From contig NZ_JABBYO010000026.1 in assembly GCF_012958305.1 (NCBI RefSeq), positions 1 to 50,054 of the forward strand: a stretch of 50,054 bases of DNA. The letters are read 5' to 3'. This DNA is from Tautonia rosea (GTDB lineage: Bacteria; Planctomycetota; Planctomycetia; Isosphaerales; Isosphaeraceae). Of the stretch, positions 9,571 through 18,707 are shown one piece after another. Every line of letters begins with the position of its first letter. Position 1 is the first letter of the stretch. The translations under genes were made by a program, and so were the position numbers. The notes under the pieces were generated by a model, which saw only the letters and a list, made by a program, of their open reading frames with translations, was not told the DNA's origin and did no database searches.

Positions 9571-11120
9571 CCCCTCGCATCGAAAACCTCCTGTGCTCGG
9601 CCGACGAGGCCGTCGAGGCGATCAACGACGGTCAAACCCTGGTCAGTGGTGGCTTTGTCGGAGCGGCCCATCCTGAAGCCCTCACCGCGGCGATCAAGGC
9701 CCGATTTCTCCAGACCGGCCATCCCCAAGGGTTGACCTTGCTTTACGCCGCCGGTCAGGGAGACGGCGCTGATCGTGGGCTCAATCACCTCGGTCATCGC
9801 GGATTGCTGGCCCGAGTCATCGGCGGCCACTGGGGGCTTGCTCCTCGGATCGGCCAGCTTGCGCTGGCCGATGAGATCGAAGCGTACAACTTCCCGCAGG
9901 GGGTCATCTGCCACCTGCTCCGCGATATTGCCGCCGGTCGGCCCGGATGCATTACAGGGGTTGGTCTAGGGACATTTATTGATCCGATTCACCAGGGCGG
10001 GCGCATGAATGCTAGGTCGTCGCCCGATCTGGTCCAGCGTCTCGAACTTGACGGCCGCCCCTGGTTGTTCTATCGAGCATTTCCAGTCCATATCGGCCTG
10101 ATCCGAGGGACGGCCGCCGACATCCACGGCAACCTTGTCATGGATGAGGAAGCGATCATCGGCGAAGTCCTGGCCATCGCTCAGGCCGTTCACAATTGCG
10201 GAGGGACGGTCATCGCCCAGGTCCGTCGGCTCCTTCCCCAAGCGGCCCCTCCCATGTCGGTCCGAGTCCCGGGAATCCTGATCGATCGAATCGTCCTTGC
10301 CTCTGGAGATCAACACGACCAGACCTTCGCCGAGAGGTTCAACCCAACCTACTGTCGCCCCGGCAATGTAGATTTGCTCGACGACCGCCCCCGATTGTCG
10401 GCAGGCGTGCGACGGATCATTGCATCGCGGGCCTGCGATGAGCTCAAGCCGGGCGCGATCGCCAACCTTGGCATCGGGATGCCGGAAGGAATCGCTTTGA
10501 TCGCTGCCGAACGAGGCTTGCTCGGAGCCGTGACCTTGACCGTCGAGAGCGGGCCGATTGGCGGCGTTCCGGCCGGCGGTCTCAGCTTTGGTGCCTCAAG
10601 CCATCCCGAGGCAATTGTTGATCAACCCGCTCAGTTCGACTTCTACGACGGCGGCGGCCTTGACTTCGCTGCCCTTGGAGCCGCCGAAATCGACCAGAAA
10701 GGAAACGTCAACGTCTCTCGATTCGGAACACGTCTGGCAGGAGTCGGCGGTTTTGTGAACATCTCACAAAACGCTCGTCGGGTGGTCTTCTGTGGCACAA
10801 TGACCTCTGGCGGACTGGAGGTGGAGGTCAGCAAGGGCCGCTTGCGGATTGTCCGGGAAGGAAGCGTCCGGAAGTTTGTCCCGATTGTGGAACAGCAGTC
10901 CTATGCCGCCCACGTTGCCCGGCAGAAAGGACAGGAAGCTCTTTATGTGACAGAGCGGGCTGTCTTCCAGATGACGGAGGAGGGTCTGGAGTTGATTGAA
11001 GTCGCGCCCGGTATCGACCTTCAGCGCGACGTCATTGACCAGATGGGATTCCGACCGTTGATCCACGAACCGAAATTCATGCCGATCTCTGCTTTTGATC
11101 ACGACACTGAGGACATCTAA
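9567..11120 (+). CDS. Single-chain class I CoA-transferase (propionate/acetoacetate CoA-transferase type)
   Basis: About 517 residues with both halves (alpha- and beta-like) of the class I CoA-transferase fold in one chain, as in the YdiF/propionate CoA-transferase group. The N-terminal half has DGQTLVSGGFVGAAHPE; the C-terminal half has NLGIGMPEG and VESGPIGGVPAGG, in which Glu about 327 is the expected residue that forms the glutamyl-CoA thioester. Family members move CoA between short-chain acids. In this operon the likely job is to charge acetoacetate with CoA for thiolysis. The start overlaps the SDR stop: GTG at 9567 (GTGA overlap, GGGGG 10-14 bases upstream) is preferred, with ATG at 9558 as the alternative. 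The stop shares a base with the next start (TAATG). Confidence 0.85.
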   Translation: MTPRIENLLCSADEAVEAINDGQTLVSGGFVGAAHPEALTAAIKARFLQTGHPQGLTLLYAAGQGDGADRGLNHLGHRGLLARVIGGHWGLAPRIGQLALADEIEAYNFPQGVICHLLRDIAAGRPGCITGVGLGTFIDPIHQGGRMNARSSPDLVQRLELDGRPWLFYRAFPVHIGLIRGTAADIHGNLVMDEEAIIGEVLAIAQAVHNCGGTVIAQVRRLLPQAAPPMSVRVPGILIDRIVLASGDQHDQTFAERFNPTYCRPGNVDLLDDRPRLSAGVRRIIASRACDELKPGAIANLGIGMPEGIALIAAERGLLGAVTLTVESGPIGGVPAGGLSFGASSHPEAIVDQPAQFDFYDGGGLDFAALGAAEIDQKGNVNVSRFGTRLAGVGGFVNISQNARRVVFCGTMTSGGLEVEVSKGRLRIVREGSVRKFVPIVEQQSYAAHVARQKGQEALYVTERAVFQMTEEGLELIEVAPGIDLQRDVIDQMGFRPLIHEPKFMPISAFDHDTEDI

Positions 11121-12271
11121 TGGATCGTCTCTGCATCGTCGCGGCCAGGCGAACACCCCAGGGGCGATTCCTCGGAGGCCTCAAACGGCTCTCTCCGGTT
11201 GATCTCGCCTGTGCCGCAGCCCGGCCGATCGTGGATCAGGTTGATGAATCGCTGATCGATCATGTCATCATCGGCAACGTACTTGGGGCCGGTCACGGAA
11301 TGAATGTCGCCCGGCAGGTGGGCATTCGTCTGGGCCTGCCACCCGAAGTCCCCGCGTTTACTGTGAACATGATGTGCGGATCGGGGTTGCAAGCCGTTCG
11401 CCTGGCCGCGCAGGTGATCCGATCTGGAGAAGCTCGGGCCGTCCTATGCGGCGGCACCGAGTCAATGTCGGGTGCACCGTACTTGCTCCCTCGGGCTAGG
11501 CAAGGTCTGAAGCTGGGAGACACCCCGCTCGTTGATTCAATCCTCCGCGATGGGCTCATCGACGCCTTCGAAGGCCGACACATGGGGCTCTTGGCCGAGG
11601 CGATGGCCGAATCGTTCGACATCGACCGGAGAAGCCAGGATGCCTGGGCCGTCAGAAGTCACCAGCGCTTCGCTGACGCCGAGGCGGCCGGCGTCTTCCA
11701 CGATGAACGGGTTCCCCTCGAAGGGCTCGACACGGACGAGCATCCCCGGCCAGGAACGACTCTCGACGACCTCTCACGCTTGAAGGGGGCGTTCGACCCC
11801 GAGGGGACCGTGACGGCCGGAAATGCCAGCGGAATCAACGATGGTGCCGCTATGCTGTTGCTGACCGATCATGAGCTGGCCACCCGAGCATCCTGGCCGA
11901 TCCTCTGTGACTGGGTCGATTCGGTCGCCGTCGGGTGCGAGCCGTCGCAGATGGGTCTCGGCCCTGTGTACGCCTTGCGTCGCCTCTGCGATCGCAAGCG
12001 TCTTGCACTGGCCGATTGCGATGCGGTCGAGATCAACGAGGCGTTTGCCTCTCAGGTACTCGCCTGTATGCGAGCACTGCCCGTCGCCGAGGAAACGGTC
12101 AATCGCTGTGGGGGCGCCATTGCCCTCGGGCACCCGATCGGCGCCAGCGGGGCTCGGCTGGCGGTCCATGCCGCGAATCAGATCGCACGGGGGGCAGTTC
12201 ATCAGGCCGCCATCAGCCTCTGTGTTGGGGGTGGCATGGGTGTGGCTGCGCTCTTGCGAGCCTCGGATTGA
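11120..12271 (+). CDS. Thiolase (acetyl-CoA acetyltransferase family)
   Basis: A 383-residue thiolase with all catalytic elements: the nucleophile C86 in NMMCGSGLQAV, the NASGINDGAA block, H338 in GHPIGASGAR, and C368 in SLCVGGGMGVA. It cleaves or forms 3-ketoacyl-CoA; the degradative direction would split acetoacetyl-CoA into two acetyl-CoA. It is translationally coupled to the CoA-transferase upstream (TAATG overlap at 11118-11122) and followed after 69 bp by the permease. Length is normal for the family. Confidence 0.93.
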   Translation: MDRLCIVAARRTPQGRFLGGLKRLSPVDLACAAARPIVDQVDESLIDHVIIGNVLGAGHGMNVARQVGIRLGLPPEVPAFTVNMMCGSGLQAVRLAAQVIRSGEARAVLCGGTESMSGAPYLLPRARQGLKLGDTPLVDSILRDGLIDAFEGRHMGLLAEAMAESFDIDRRSQDAWAVRSHQRFADAEAAGVFHDERVPLEGLDTDEHPRPGTTLDDLSRLKGAFDPEGTVTAGNASGINDGAAMLLLTDHELATRASWPILCDWVDSVAVGCEPSQMGLGPVYALRRLCDRKRLALADCDAVEINEAFASQVLACMRALPVAEETVNRCGGAIALGHPIGASGARLAVHAANQIARGAVHQAAISLCVGGGMGVAALLRASD

Positions 12272-12340
12272 ACCACAGATGACCCCGAACGATGTCACTC
12301 GATCCCGACACGAGCCATCTATGTTCCGAGGCCTTACCCC

Positions 12341-13729
12341 ATGCTGATCGAGGTGGGAGCAATCGTCCTGGCCCTTGGCCTCCTGATGACGGTCGCCTAT
12401 CGGGGCCTGCCCGTCATCGTTTTCGCTCCGCTCTGCGCCTTACTGGCTGCGGCGCTGTCGGGAATGCCGCTCCTCCCTGCCTACACCGAGTTGTTCATGA
12501 CCGGCGTGGCCGGGTTCGTCCGGGCCTTCTTCCCTCTGTTTCTCCTGGGAGCGGTGTTCGGCAAGCTCATGGACTCGAGCGGCTCGGCCGCGGCGATTGC
12601 CGCAGCGATGATCCGGGCAATGGGGCCTCGCCACGCGATCCCGGCGGTGGTGCTGGCCGGGGCGGTCCTGACCTACGGCGGCGTCTCCCTGTTCGTCGTG
12701 GCATTCGCCGTTTATCCCCTGGGCGCGGCCTTGTTTCGCGTCGCGGACATTCCCAAGCGATTGCTTCCGGCGGCAATTGCTTTGGGGGCGTTCACCTTCA
12801 CCATGGATGCCCTGCCTGGCACGCCACAGGTTCAGAACATCATCCCCACGCGCTTCTTCGGCACCGATGCGTACGCCGCACCCCTTACCGGTCTGATTGG
12901 TGGTGCTATCGTCCTGTTTGGGGGCCTCTTCTGGCTGGAACGAAGACGAGCCCGTGCTGCCCTGATTGGGGAAGGATATGGCACCGGCCACCGGAACGAA
13001 CCAGCGGCCCGATCGGCCGATCGGCTTCCTTCGCTCGGGGCGGCGGTCGTCCCGTTGCTAGTGGTGCTGGCGGTCAACTTCATCTTGAGCCGGACCGCGT
13101 GGTCGGTGGAGACCTGGTACGCCGAGGCAGCGCTTCTCCGTGACTTCCCCGAGACTCGCCCTCAGGATGCAGCTTCAACCTGGGCTGTGATTGTCGCTCT
13201 TTCCGCGGGAATCCTGGCCACCCTCGGCCTGAATATCGGTCGGATGAAGGACTCGGTCTCATCCTCACTCTCGGCCGCGGCGGCGGGTTCGCTCCCGGCG
13301 ATCTTCAACACGGCCTCAGAGGTCGGCTTCGGCACGGTCATCAAGACCTTGCCGGGCTTCGAGATCGTCCGATCAATGGTGCTCGATGTCAGTCGGCATG
13401 TGCTCATCTCTCAGGCGGTCGCCGTCAACGTGCTGGCTGCTATCACCGGATCGGCCTCCGGCGGCCTGTCGATTGCTCTGGAGGTCATGGGCCGTCAGGC
13501 GCTCGACGCTGCACAGGATCAGGGGATCAGCCCGGAGCTGCTCCATCGGATCGCCTCGATGGCCTCCGGAGGAATGGACACCTTACCCCACAACGGGGCG
13601 GTGATCACCCTGCTGGCCATCACCGGCCTGACGCACCGGCAGTCGTACCCGGACATCTTTGTGATCACCCTGATCAAGACCGCCGCGGTCTTCCTCCTGG
13701 CCGCGGCAGCCTCGGCTCTGGCGGGGTGA
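12341..13729 (+). CDS. GntP-family permease, probable 3-hydroxybutyrate or related hydroxyacid importer
   Basis: A 462-residue integral membrane protein with about 12 hydrophobic segments, typical of the GntP family. Recognisable blocks include GVSLFVVAFAVYPLGAALF, TMDALPGTPQVQN, ITGSASGGLSIALE and MASGGMDTLPHNGAVITLL. GntP members import gluconate or small hydroxyacids by proton symport, and several lie beside hydroxybutyrate dehydrogenase genes. The three enzymes upstream point to 3-hydroxybutyrate as substrate; that is inference from context. It closes the four-gene plus-strand operon. Confidence 0.85.
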   Translation: MLIEVGAIVLALGLLMTVAYRGLPVIVFAPLCALLAAALSGMPLLPAYTELFMTGVAGFVRAFFPLFLLGAVFGKLMDSSGSAAAIAAAMIRAMGPRHAIPAVVLAGAVLTYGGVSLFVVAFAVYPLGAALFRVADIPKRLLPAAIALGAFTFTMDALPGTPQVQNIIPTRFFGTDAYAAPLTGLIGGAIVLFGGLFWLERRRARAALIGEGYGTGHRNEPAARSADRLPSLGAAVVPLLVVLAVNFILSRTAWSVETWYAEAALLRDFPETRPQDAASTWAVIVALSAGILATLGLNIGRMKDSVSSSLSAAAAGSLPAIFNTASEVGFGTVIKTLPGFEIVRSMVLDVSRHVLISQAVAVNVLAAITGSASGGLSIALEVMGRQALDAAQDQGISPELLHRIASMASGGMDTLPHNGAVITLLAITGLTHRQSYPDIFVITLIKTAAVFLLAAAASALAG

Positions 13730-13743
13730 TAATCGACCACCCC
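13723..13743. terminator. Possible bidirectional terminator hairpin
   Basis: GGGGTG (13723-13728) and CACCCC (13738-13743) can form a 6-bp stem with a 9-base loop at the end of the permease gene, between convergent genes. No clear U-tract. Confidence 0.3.
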
Positions 13744-13759
13744 ACCCAAACTCGTTGCA

Positions 13760-15808
13760 TTACCAGATCTTCACTCGTTCCTCTGGAGGCAGGTAGAGGG
13801 CATCTCCTTCCTTCACGCCGAACGCCTCGTAGAACTCGGGCATGTTGCGAATGACCCCGTTGCAGCGGAACTCGGCGGGGGAGTGGGGATCGGTGGCGAG
13901 TCGGCGGGTCAGTTCGGCGTCTCGGTACTTAGTCCGCCAGACCTGAGCCCATCCCATGAAGAACCGTTGATCGCCGGTCAGGCCGTCGATTACCGGTGCT
14001 TCCTTCCCATCCAGCGAGATCCGGTAGGCCCGGTGGGCGATGGTCAGGCCTCCCAGGTCGCCGATGTTTTCACCGATCGTCAACGCTCCGTTGACCGTCT
14101 GGCCGGGAAGCTGGGCGGGCTCGAACGAGTTGTACTGCTCGATGAGCATCCCGGCGCGGACCTCAAACTCCTCACGGTCCGAGTCGGTCCACCAGTCGTT
14201 CAGATTGCCGACGCCATCATATTTGGAACCCTGGTCGTCAAATCCGTGACCGATCTCGTGACCGATCACCGCGCCGATGGCCCCGTAATTGACGGCGTCG
14301 TCGGCCTCCAGGTCGAAGAACGGGGGCCGGAGGATGGCGGCCGGGAAGACGATCTCATTCATGCCCGGGTTGTAGTAGGCATTGACCGTCTGCGGGGTCA
14401 TGAACCACTCGCCGCGGTCGACCTGCTGGCCGAGTTTCTTCAGGTTCCGATCGACCTCGAAGGCGGTCGCACGCTGGATGTTGCCAACGAGGTCATCGGG
14501 CACAATCTCCAGCGCCGAGTAGTCTCGCCAGGTGTCGGGATAGCCGATCTTGGGGTTGAAGGTCTCGAGCTTCTCGAGGGCCTTCGCCTTGGTGTCCTCG
14601 CCCATCCAGTCGAGCCCGTTGATCCCCTGGCGATAGGCTTCGATGAGGTTGGCGACCAGCTCCTCCATGCGCTCCTTGGCCCGGGGCGGGAAGTGCTCCT
14701 CGACGAACAGCTTACCCACGGCCTCGCCGAGCGACCCCTCGACGACCTGCACCCCCCGCTTCCACCGGGGGCGGTTCTCCTCGGCCCCGGTCAGGGTTTT
14801 GCCGAAGAAGTCGAAGTTCTCAGCGACGATTGCCTCGTTTAGATACGGGGCATAGGCGTGGAGGACGTTCCAGGTCAGCCAGGTCTTCCACTGGTCGAGG
14901 GGGACCTCGTCCAGAACCTCAGACATGGCCTCGAAGTAGCTCGGTTGGGCGATGATCACCTGGTCGATGTCGTCCGCACCGTAGGCTTCGAAAAATCGGG
15001 GCCAGTCGAAGCCCGGAGTGAGTTCGGCGAGGGCCTCAAGGTCCTTCTTGTTGTAGGTAAGGGTGGCGTCTCGACTCCGGACGCGGTCCCAGTGGTGCGA
15101 GGCAAGCTGGGTTTCCAGGTCCATGATCTGGCGGGCTTTTTCCTCGGCGTCGGGAAGGTCTGCCAGAGAGAACATCCGGGCAATATGAGACTCGTAAGCC
15201 TCTCGGATCGGTGCGAACTTCTCGTCGCGGTAATACGACTCGTCCGGCAGACCGATCCCGCCCTGGAACAAGTTGATGATGTAAGCATCGGACTGCTTCG
15301 CATCAGTGTCGACATAGCCGCCGAAGAGGCCACTCACGCCGACTCGTTCCAGTTCCGCGATCGTTCGGAGAAAATCATCCTTGGATTCGATGGCATCAAC
15401 CGTCGCCAGCTCGTCTCGGATCGGCTCCAGACCAAGCTGTTCGACGCGATCCTCATCCATGAAGCTGGCGAACAGGTCGCCGACCTTCTGGGTCTCGGAG
15501 CCTGGCGGACCACCGGTCTCGGCCGCTTGCTCGATCAGGGCCTTGAGGTCTTCTTCGGCCTCGTCTCGAAGCGCGTAGAAGGCCCCGTCGGCCGATCGAT
15601 CGGCGGGAATCTCGGCCTCGGCCAGCCACTTCCCATTGACGTAACGGAACAGATCGTCCTGAGGACGAACAGCCGAATCGGCGTTCGAGAGGTCGATACC
15701 CGATCGAAGCGTCGGCGTTGAGGTATCGGCCGGGTCGGAGGCGCGAAGGCTTTGGACGGCGATCAGAAGCAGCGACGCGACCATTGCGCCGCGGACCGGA
15801 TCAGTCAT
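13760..15808 (-). CDS. M13 family metallopeptidase (neprilysin/PepO type), exported
   Basis: A 682-residue zinc endopeptidase. The zinc motif HEIGH is at 517-521 and the third ligand Glu580 with Asp584 sits in GENIGDLGG. The substrate-binding NAYYNPGMNEIVFPA block and the C-terminal VKIW ending are also typical, and the N-terminal M13 domain spans about 40-430. A signal peptide (MVASLLLIAVQSLRASD region) indicates export. M13 enzymes cut small peptides and are often periplasmic or surface bound in bacteria. The start at 15808 has AGGAG 9 bases upstream; the frame opens earlier at 15910 but that part lacks conserved sequence. It is convergent with the permease gene and divergent from the hydrolase gene. 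Confidence 0.93.
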   Translation of the reverse strand: MTDPVRGAMVASLLLIAVQSLRASDPADTSTPTLRSGIDLSNADSAVRPQDDLFRYVNGKWLAEAEIPADRSADGAFYALRDEAEEDLKALIEQAAETGGPPGSETQKVGDLFASFMDEDRVEQLGLEPIRDELATVDAIESKDDFLRTIAELERVGVSGLFGGYVDTDAKQSDAYIINLFQGGIGLPDESYYRDEKFAPIREAYESHIARMFSLADLPDAEEKARQIMDLETQLASHHWDRVRSRDATLTYNKKDLEALAELTPGFDWPRFFEAYGADDIDQVIIAQPSYFEAMSEVLDEVPLDQWKTWLTWNVLHAYAPYLNEAIVAENFDFFGKTLTGAEENRPRWKRGVQVVEGSLGEAVGKLFVEEHFPPRAKERMEELVANLIEAYRQGINGLDWMGEDTKAKALEKLETFNPKIGYPDTWRDYSALEIVPDDLVGNIQRATAFEVDRNLKKLGQQVDRGEWFMTPQTVNAYYNPGMNEIVFPAAILRPPFFDLEADDAVNYGAIGAVIGHEIGHGFDDQGSKYDGVGNLNDWWTDSDREEFEVRAGMLIEQYNSFEPAQLPGQTVNGALTIGENIGDLGGLTIAHRAYRISLDGKEAPVIDGLTGDQRFFMGWAQVWRTKYRDAELTRRLATDPHSPAEFRCNGVIRNMPEFYEAFGVKEGDALYLPPEERVKIW

Positions 15809-16120
15809 CGAATGAGGCTCCTGGGGTGAATCCTGCGTGCTCGGGGCTGGTGGCGAAGCGTCCTCGATCGGACCCGTTGTCCCGACGAAGGGAATCCAAC
15901 CCGGCGACACTGTGGCAAAACGTCCGCACCATTGCAGCCGATTGCTCGATTCGATTCCAGGTCATTCACGCGGCGAAGGGGATAGCTCCTCCTGATCTTG
16001 CCCCATCCGATTGGACTCGGCGGGGCGAGGCAACGGTTCCCCTGAGGGAGGGTGTCAGGCATAATTAGCCCCGATCGGTCGGGGTTCTCACGGCCGATGA
16101 CGCCAGGCGATGAAGGATCA
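15809..16120. other. 312-bp divergent promoter region
   Basis: Between the M13 peptidase and the alpha/beta hydrolase. A short perfect hairpin, CCCCGA-TCGG-TCGGGG, lies at 16069-16084, 37 bp before the hydrolase start; it may be a regulatory hairpin or chance. Nothing else stands out. Confidence 0.35.
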
Positions 16121-18655
16121 ATGAGGAGTCTTCTTGTGCATCGAACGCGACCTCACCGATTGAATCGGTCCGCGATCTTCGCGGCTCTGCTGACCCTTTT
16201 GACAGGCTCGGAGGTCGGGGCCGACGATCCGGGAGTGGTCGAGAGCCGAGACGCGCTGGCCTTGCCCCGGATCGGCAGCGGAGGCCGGTCGCCGGTCCAC
16301 GTTGATCCCGTCGAGGCGAGGGTCGTCTCCGGGGACTGGTCGATGCCGGTCGAGGGTGATCGGGTGGCGATGCCCGACGGCCAGTCGCGCACCTGGCAGG
16401 CGATCGCGAGCGGTGAGGACGGCTGGTTTCAGGGCCGCGAGCTTCGGGGGGGCTACGTTGCGGTGGAGGTGGACTCGGACGTAGATCGAGTGATGATCCT
16501 CGAAGCCGCCGGACACTCGATGGTCTACGTCGACGGCGTCCCCCGGACGGGCGACCCGTATGGCTACGGCTGGCTTCGCCTTCCGGTGGCCTTGAAGGCT
16601 GGCCGAACCCCCCTGCTCTTCTCGGTCGGTCGCGGTCGGCTCCGGGCACGGCTGGTCGAGCCGGAGCAACCACTGTCGCTTGACTCGAATGACCCGACCC
16701 TCCCGGACCTCGTCGAGGGCGAGGCGGTCGAGACGGTCGCGGCGGTCCTCGTGCGGAACGCCTCGAAGACCACAGCCACCGATCTGACAATCGAGGCGAG
16801 CGTCGGAAACGTCGGCGAGACGCCCGGAGCGTTGACCAAGGTTCCCCCCCTGCTCCCCCTGAGTGTCCGCAAGGTGGGGTTTGCCATGCGATCGACGGCC
16901 CCTGCCGATCCAGGAATGGGATCGGTCCCGATCATCGTTCGCCTGGTCGAAAAGAACGGCGACGCTCGCCGGGTGCTCGATGAGGTTCGGTTCGATCTCA
17001 ACGTGCGGACTCCCGAGCAGAGTCGAAAACAAACGTTCATCAGTGGAATTGACGGTAGCGTTCAGTATTACGCGCTGCAGCCGATGACGCCGGTTGAGGT
17101 TGAGGACGATCGCCCCCCTGCCCTGTTCCTCTCCCTGCACGGGGCGTCGGTCGAGGCGATCGGCCAGGCCAATGCCTACGCCCCGAAGACGTGGGGGCAT
17201 CTGGTGGCCCCCACGAACCGACGCCCCTACGGCTTCGACTGGGAGGACTGGGGGCGGCTCGACGCCCTGGAGGTCCTGGAGCACGCCCAGGCATCGCTCG
17301 GCACCGATCCGAACCGGACCTATCTGACCGGCCACTCGATGGGAGGCCACGGGACGTGGCACCTCGGCGTCACCTTCCCCGACCGCTGGGCGGCCATCGC
17401 CCCGAGCGCGGGGTGGGTGAGCATGTGGTCGTATGCTGGCGCGTCGCAGAGAGACGCGGCCGACGGGCCGGCCGATCCGCTGACCCGGGCCGCCTCGCCA
17501 AGCGACACGATCGGCCTGGTCGAGAATCTCGGTCGCAACGGCGTCTACGTCTTGCACGGCGATCGGGACGACAATGTTCCGGTCTCCCAGGCCCGGACGA
17601 TGAGGGCCGAGCTGGGCCGGTTCCACGCCGACTTCGCCTATTACGAGCAGCCCGGCGCCGGTCATTGGTGGGGGAACCAGTGCGTCGACTGGCCCCCCCT
17701 GTTCGACTTCTTCCGGGAGCGGAGCAACCCCGAGCCGGGCGCCGTCCGCCGGGTCGACTTCTCCACGGCCAGCCCGGGGGTGTCGAGCCGATGCGACTGG
17801 GTGACGGTCGAATTGCAGGACCAGCCCTTCGCGCTGAGCCGGGTGACGATCGACCACGATCCCGAGGCCCGGTCGTTCCGGGGGACGACCCAGAACGTTG
17901 CTCGGCTGGCGATCGACCTGACGCACCTGGAGCCGGGGGCACCGATCGCCTTCGAGCTGGATGGCGACACGGGCGAAACCCCCTGGCCGAACGAAGGAAC
18001 GACGATCCGGCTGGCCCGATCGGACGATTCGGAGGGCTGGGCCGTCGTTCCGGAACCGGATGCGACCGCGAAGGGTCCTCATCGGTATGGTGCGTTCAAG
18101 GATGCGTTTCGTCATCGGGTGGTGTTAGTTTATGGGACGGTCGGCTCGGAGGAGGAAAACGCCTGGGCCCTGGCTCGGGCTCGGTACGACGCAGAGACGT
18201 TCGGTTATCGAGGGAACGGGTCGATCGACGTAATACCGGACGTGGCCTTCGACCCCGCGGCCGATCCGGATCGGAATGTCGTGCTCTACGGTCACGCGGA
18301 GTCGAATGCGGCCTGGCCGAGTTTGCTCGGTGATGCCCCGGTCGTCGTTGAGCGGGGACGCCTGCGGGTGGGCTCAGTCGATCGGGAGCGGGACGACCTG
18401 GCCTGCCTGTTCATCCGGCCCCGACCGGGAAGCGATCGGGCGAGCGTGGGGGCGGTCTCGGGGACGGGAATCAACGGCTTTCGCTTGAGTGATCGCTTGC
18501 CGGTGTTCGTCTCGGGGGTGGCCTATCCCGACCTGACGGTAATTGGTCCCGAGGTCCTGACCGAAGGTCTGGAAGCGGTTGAGGCCGCTGGGTTCTTCGG
18601 CCCCGACTGGGGGGTCGATTCGGGGGAGATCGTCTGGCGGGATGAGACGCCGTAA
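16121..18655 (+). CDS. Exported alpha/beta hydrolase of the prolyl oligopeptidase/esterase type
   Basis: An 844-residue protein with a signal sequence (basic start, then IFAALLTLLTGSEVGA). The hydrolase domain at about 320-560 has the nucleophile elbow GHSMGGHGTWH with Ser406, a probable acid at Asp481-484 (HGDRDDNVP) and His515 in GAGHWW. The N-terminal ~320 residues look beta-rich; the C-terminal part (about 570-844) is also beta-rich, with an ILYGHAESNAAW-like block as seen in large planctomycete peptidase-like hydrolases. The likely role is hydrolysis of peptide or ester bonds outside the cell; the substrate is unknown. ATG 16121 is preferred (AAGGA just upstream); ATG 16097 is an alternative. 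Confidence 0.8.
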   Translation: MRSLLVHRTRPHRLNRSAIFAALLTLLTGSEVGADDPGVVESRDALALPRIGSGGRSPVHVDPVEARVVSGDWSMPVEGDRVAMPDGQSRTWQAIASGEDGWFQGRELRGGYVAVEVDSDVDRVMILEAAGHSMVYVDGVPRTGDPYGYGWLRLPVALKAGRTPLLFSVGRGRLRARLVEPEQPLSLDSNDPTLPDLVEGEAVETVAAVLVRNASKTTATDLTIEASVGNVGETPGALTKVPPLLPLSVRKVGFAMRSTAPADPGMGSVPIIVRLVEKNGDARRVLDEVRFDLNVRTPEQSRKQTFISGIDGSVQYYALQPMTPVEVEDDRPPALFLSLHGASVEAIGQANAYAPKTWGHLVAPTNRRPYGFDWEDWGRLDALEVLEHAQASLGTDPNRTYLTGHSMGGHGTWHLGVTFPDRWAAIAPSAGWVSMWSYAGASQRDAADGPADPLTRAASPSDTIGLVENLGRNGVYVLHGDRDDNVPVSQARTMRAELGRFHADFAYYEQPGAGHWWGNQCVDWPPLFDFFRERSNPEPGAVRRVDFSTASPGVSSRCDWVTVELQDQPFALSRVTIDHDPEARSFRGTTQNVARLAIDLTHLEPGAPIAFELDGDTGETPWPNEGTTIRLARSDDSEGWAVVPEPDATAKGPHRYGAFKDAFRHRVVLVYGTVGSEEENAWALARARYDAETFGYRGNGSIDVIPDVAFDPAADPDRNVVLYGHAESNAAWPSLLGDAPVVVERGRLRVGSVDRERDDLACLFIRPRPGSDRASVGAVSGTGINGFRLSDRLPVFVSGVAYPDLTVIGPEVLTEGLEAVEAAGFFGPDWGVDSGEIVWRDETP

Positions 18656-18662
18656 TCCGATG

Positions 18663-18694
18663 CCCTCCGATCCGGTCGAGTCCGGATCGGAGGG
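18663..18694. terminator. Strong hairpin between convergent genes, likely bidirectional terminator
   Basis: A perfect 13-bp stem, CCCTCCGATCCGG (18663-18675) with CCGGATCGGAGGG (18682-18694), closes a 6-base loop. It lies 8 bp after the hydrolase stop and 14 bp beyond the parB stop, so it can serve both genes. There is no run of T, so termination strength is uncertain. Confidence 0.6.
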
Positions 18695-18707
18695 GTTGGC
18701 GTGAGGG

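Noticed and set aside
16118-18115. 665-codon antisense frame in the hydrolase gene
   Set aside because: Only a mirror of the hydrolase codons; Arg/Pro/His-rich with no domain.
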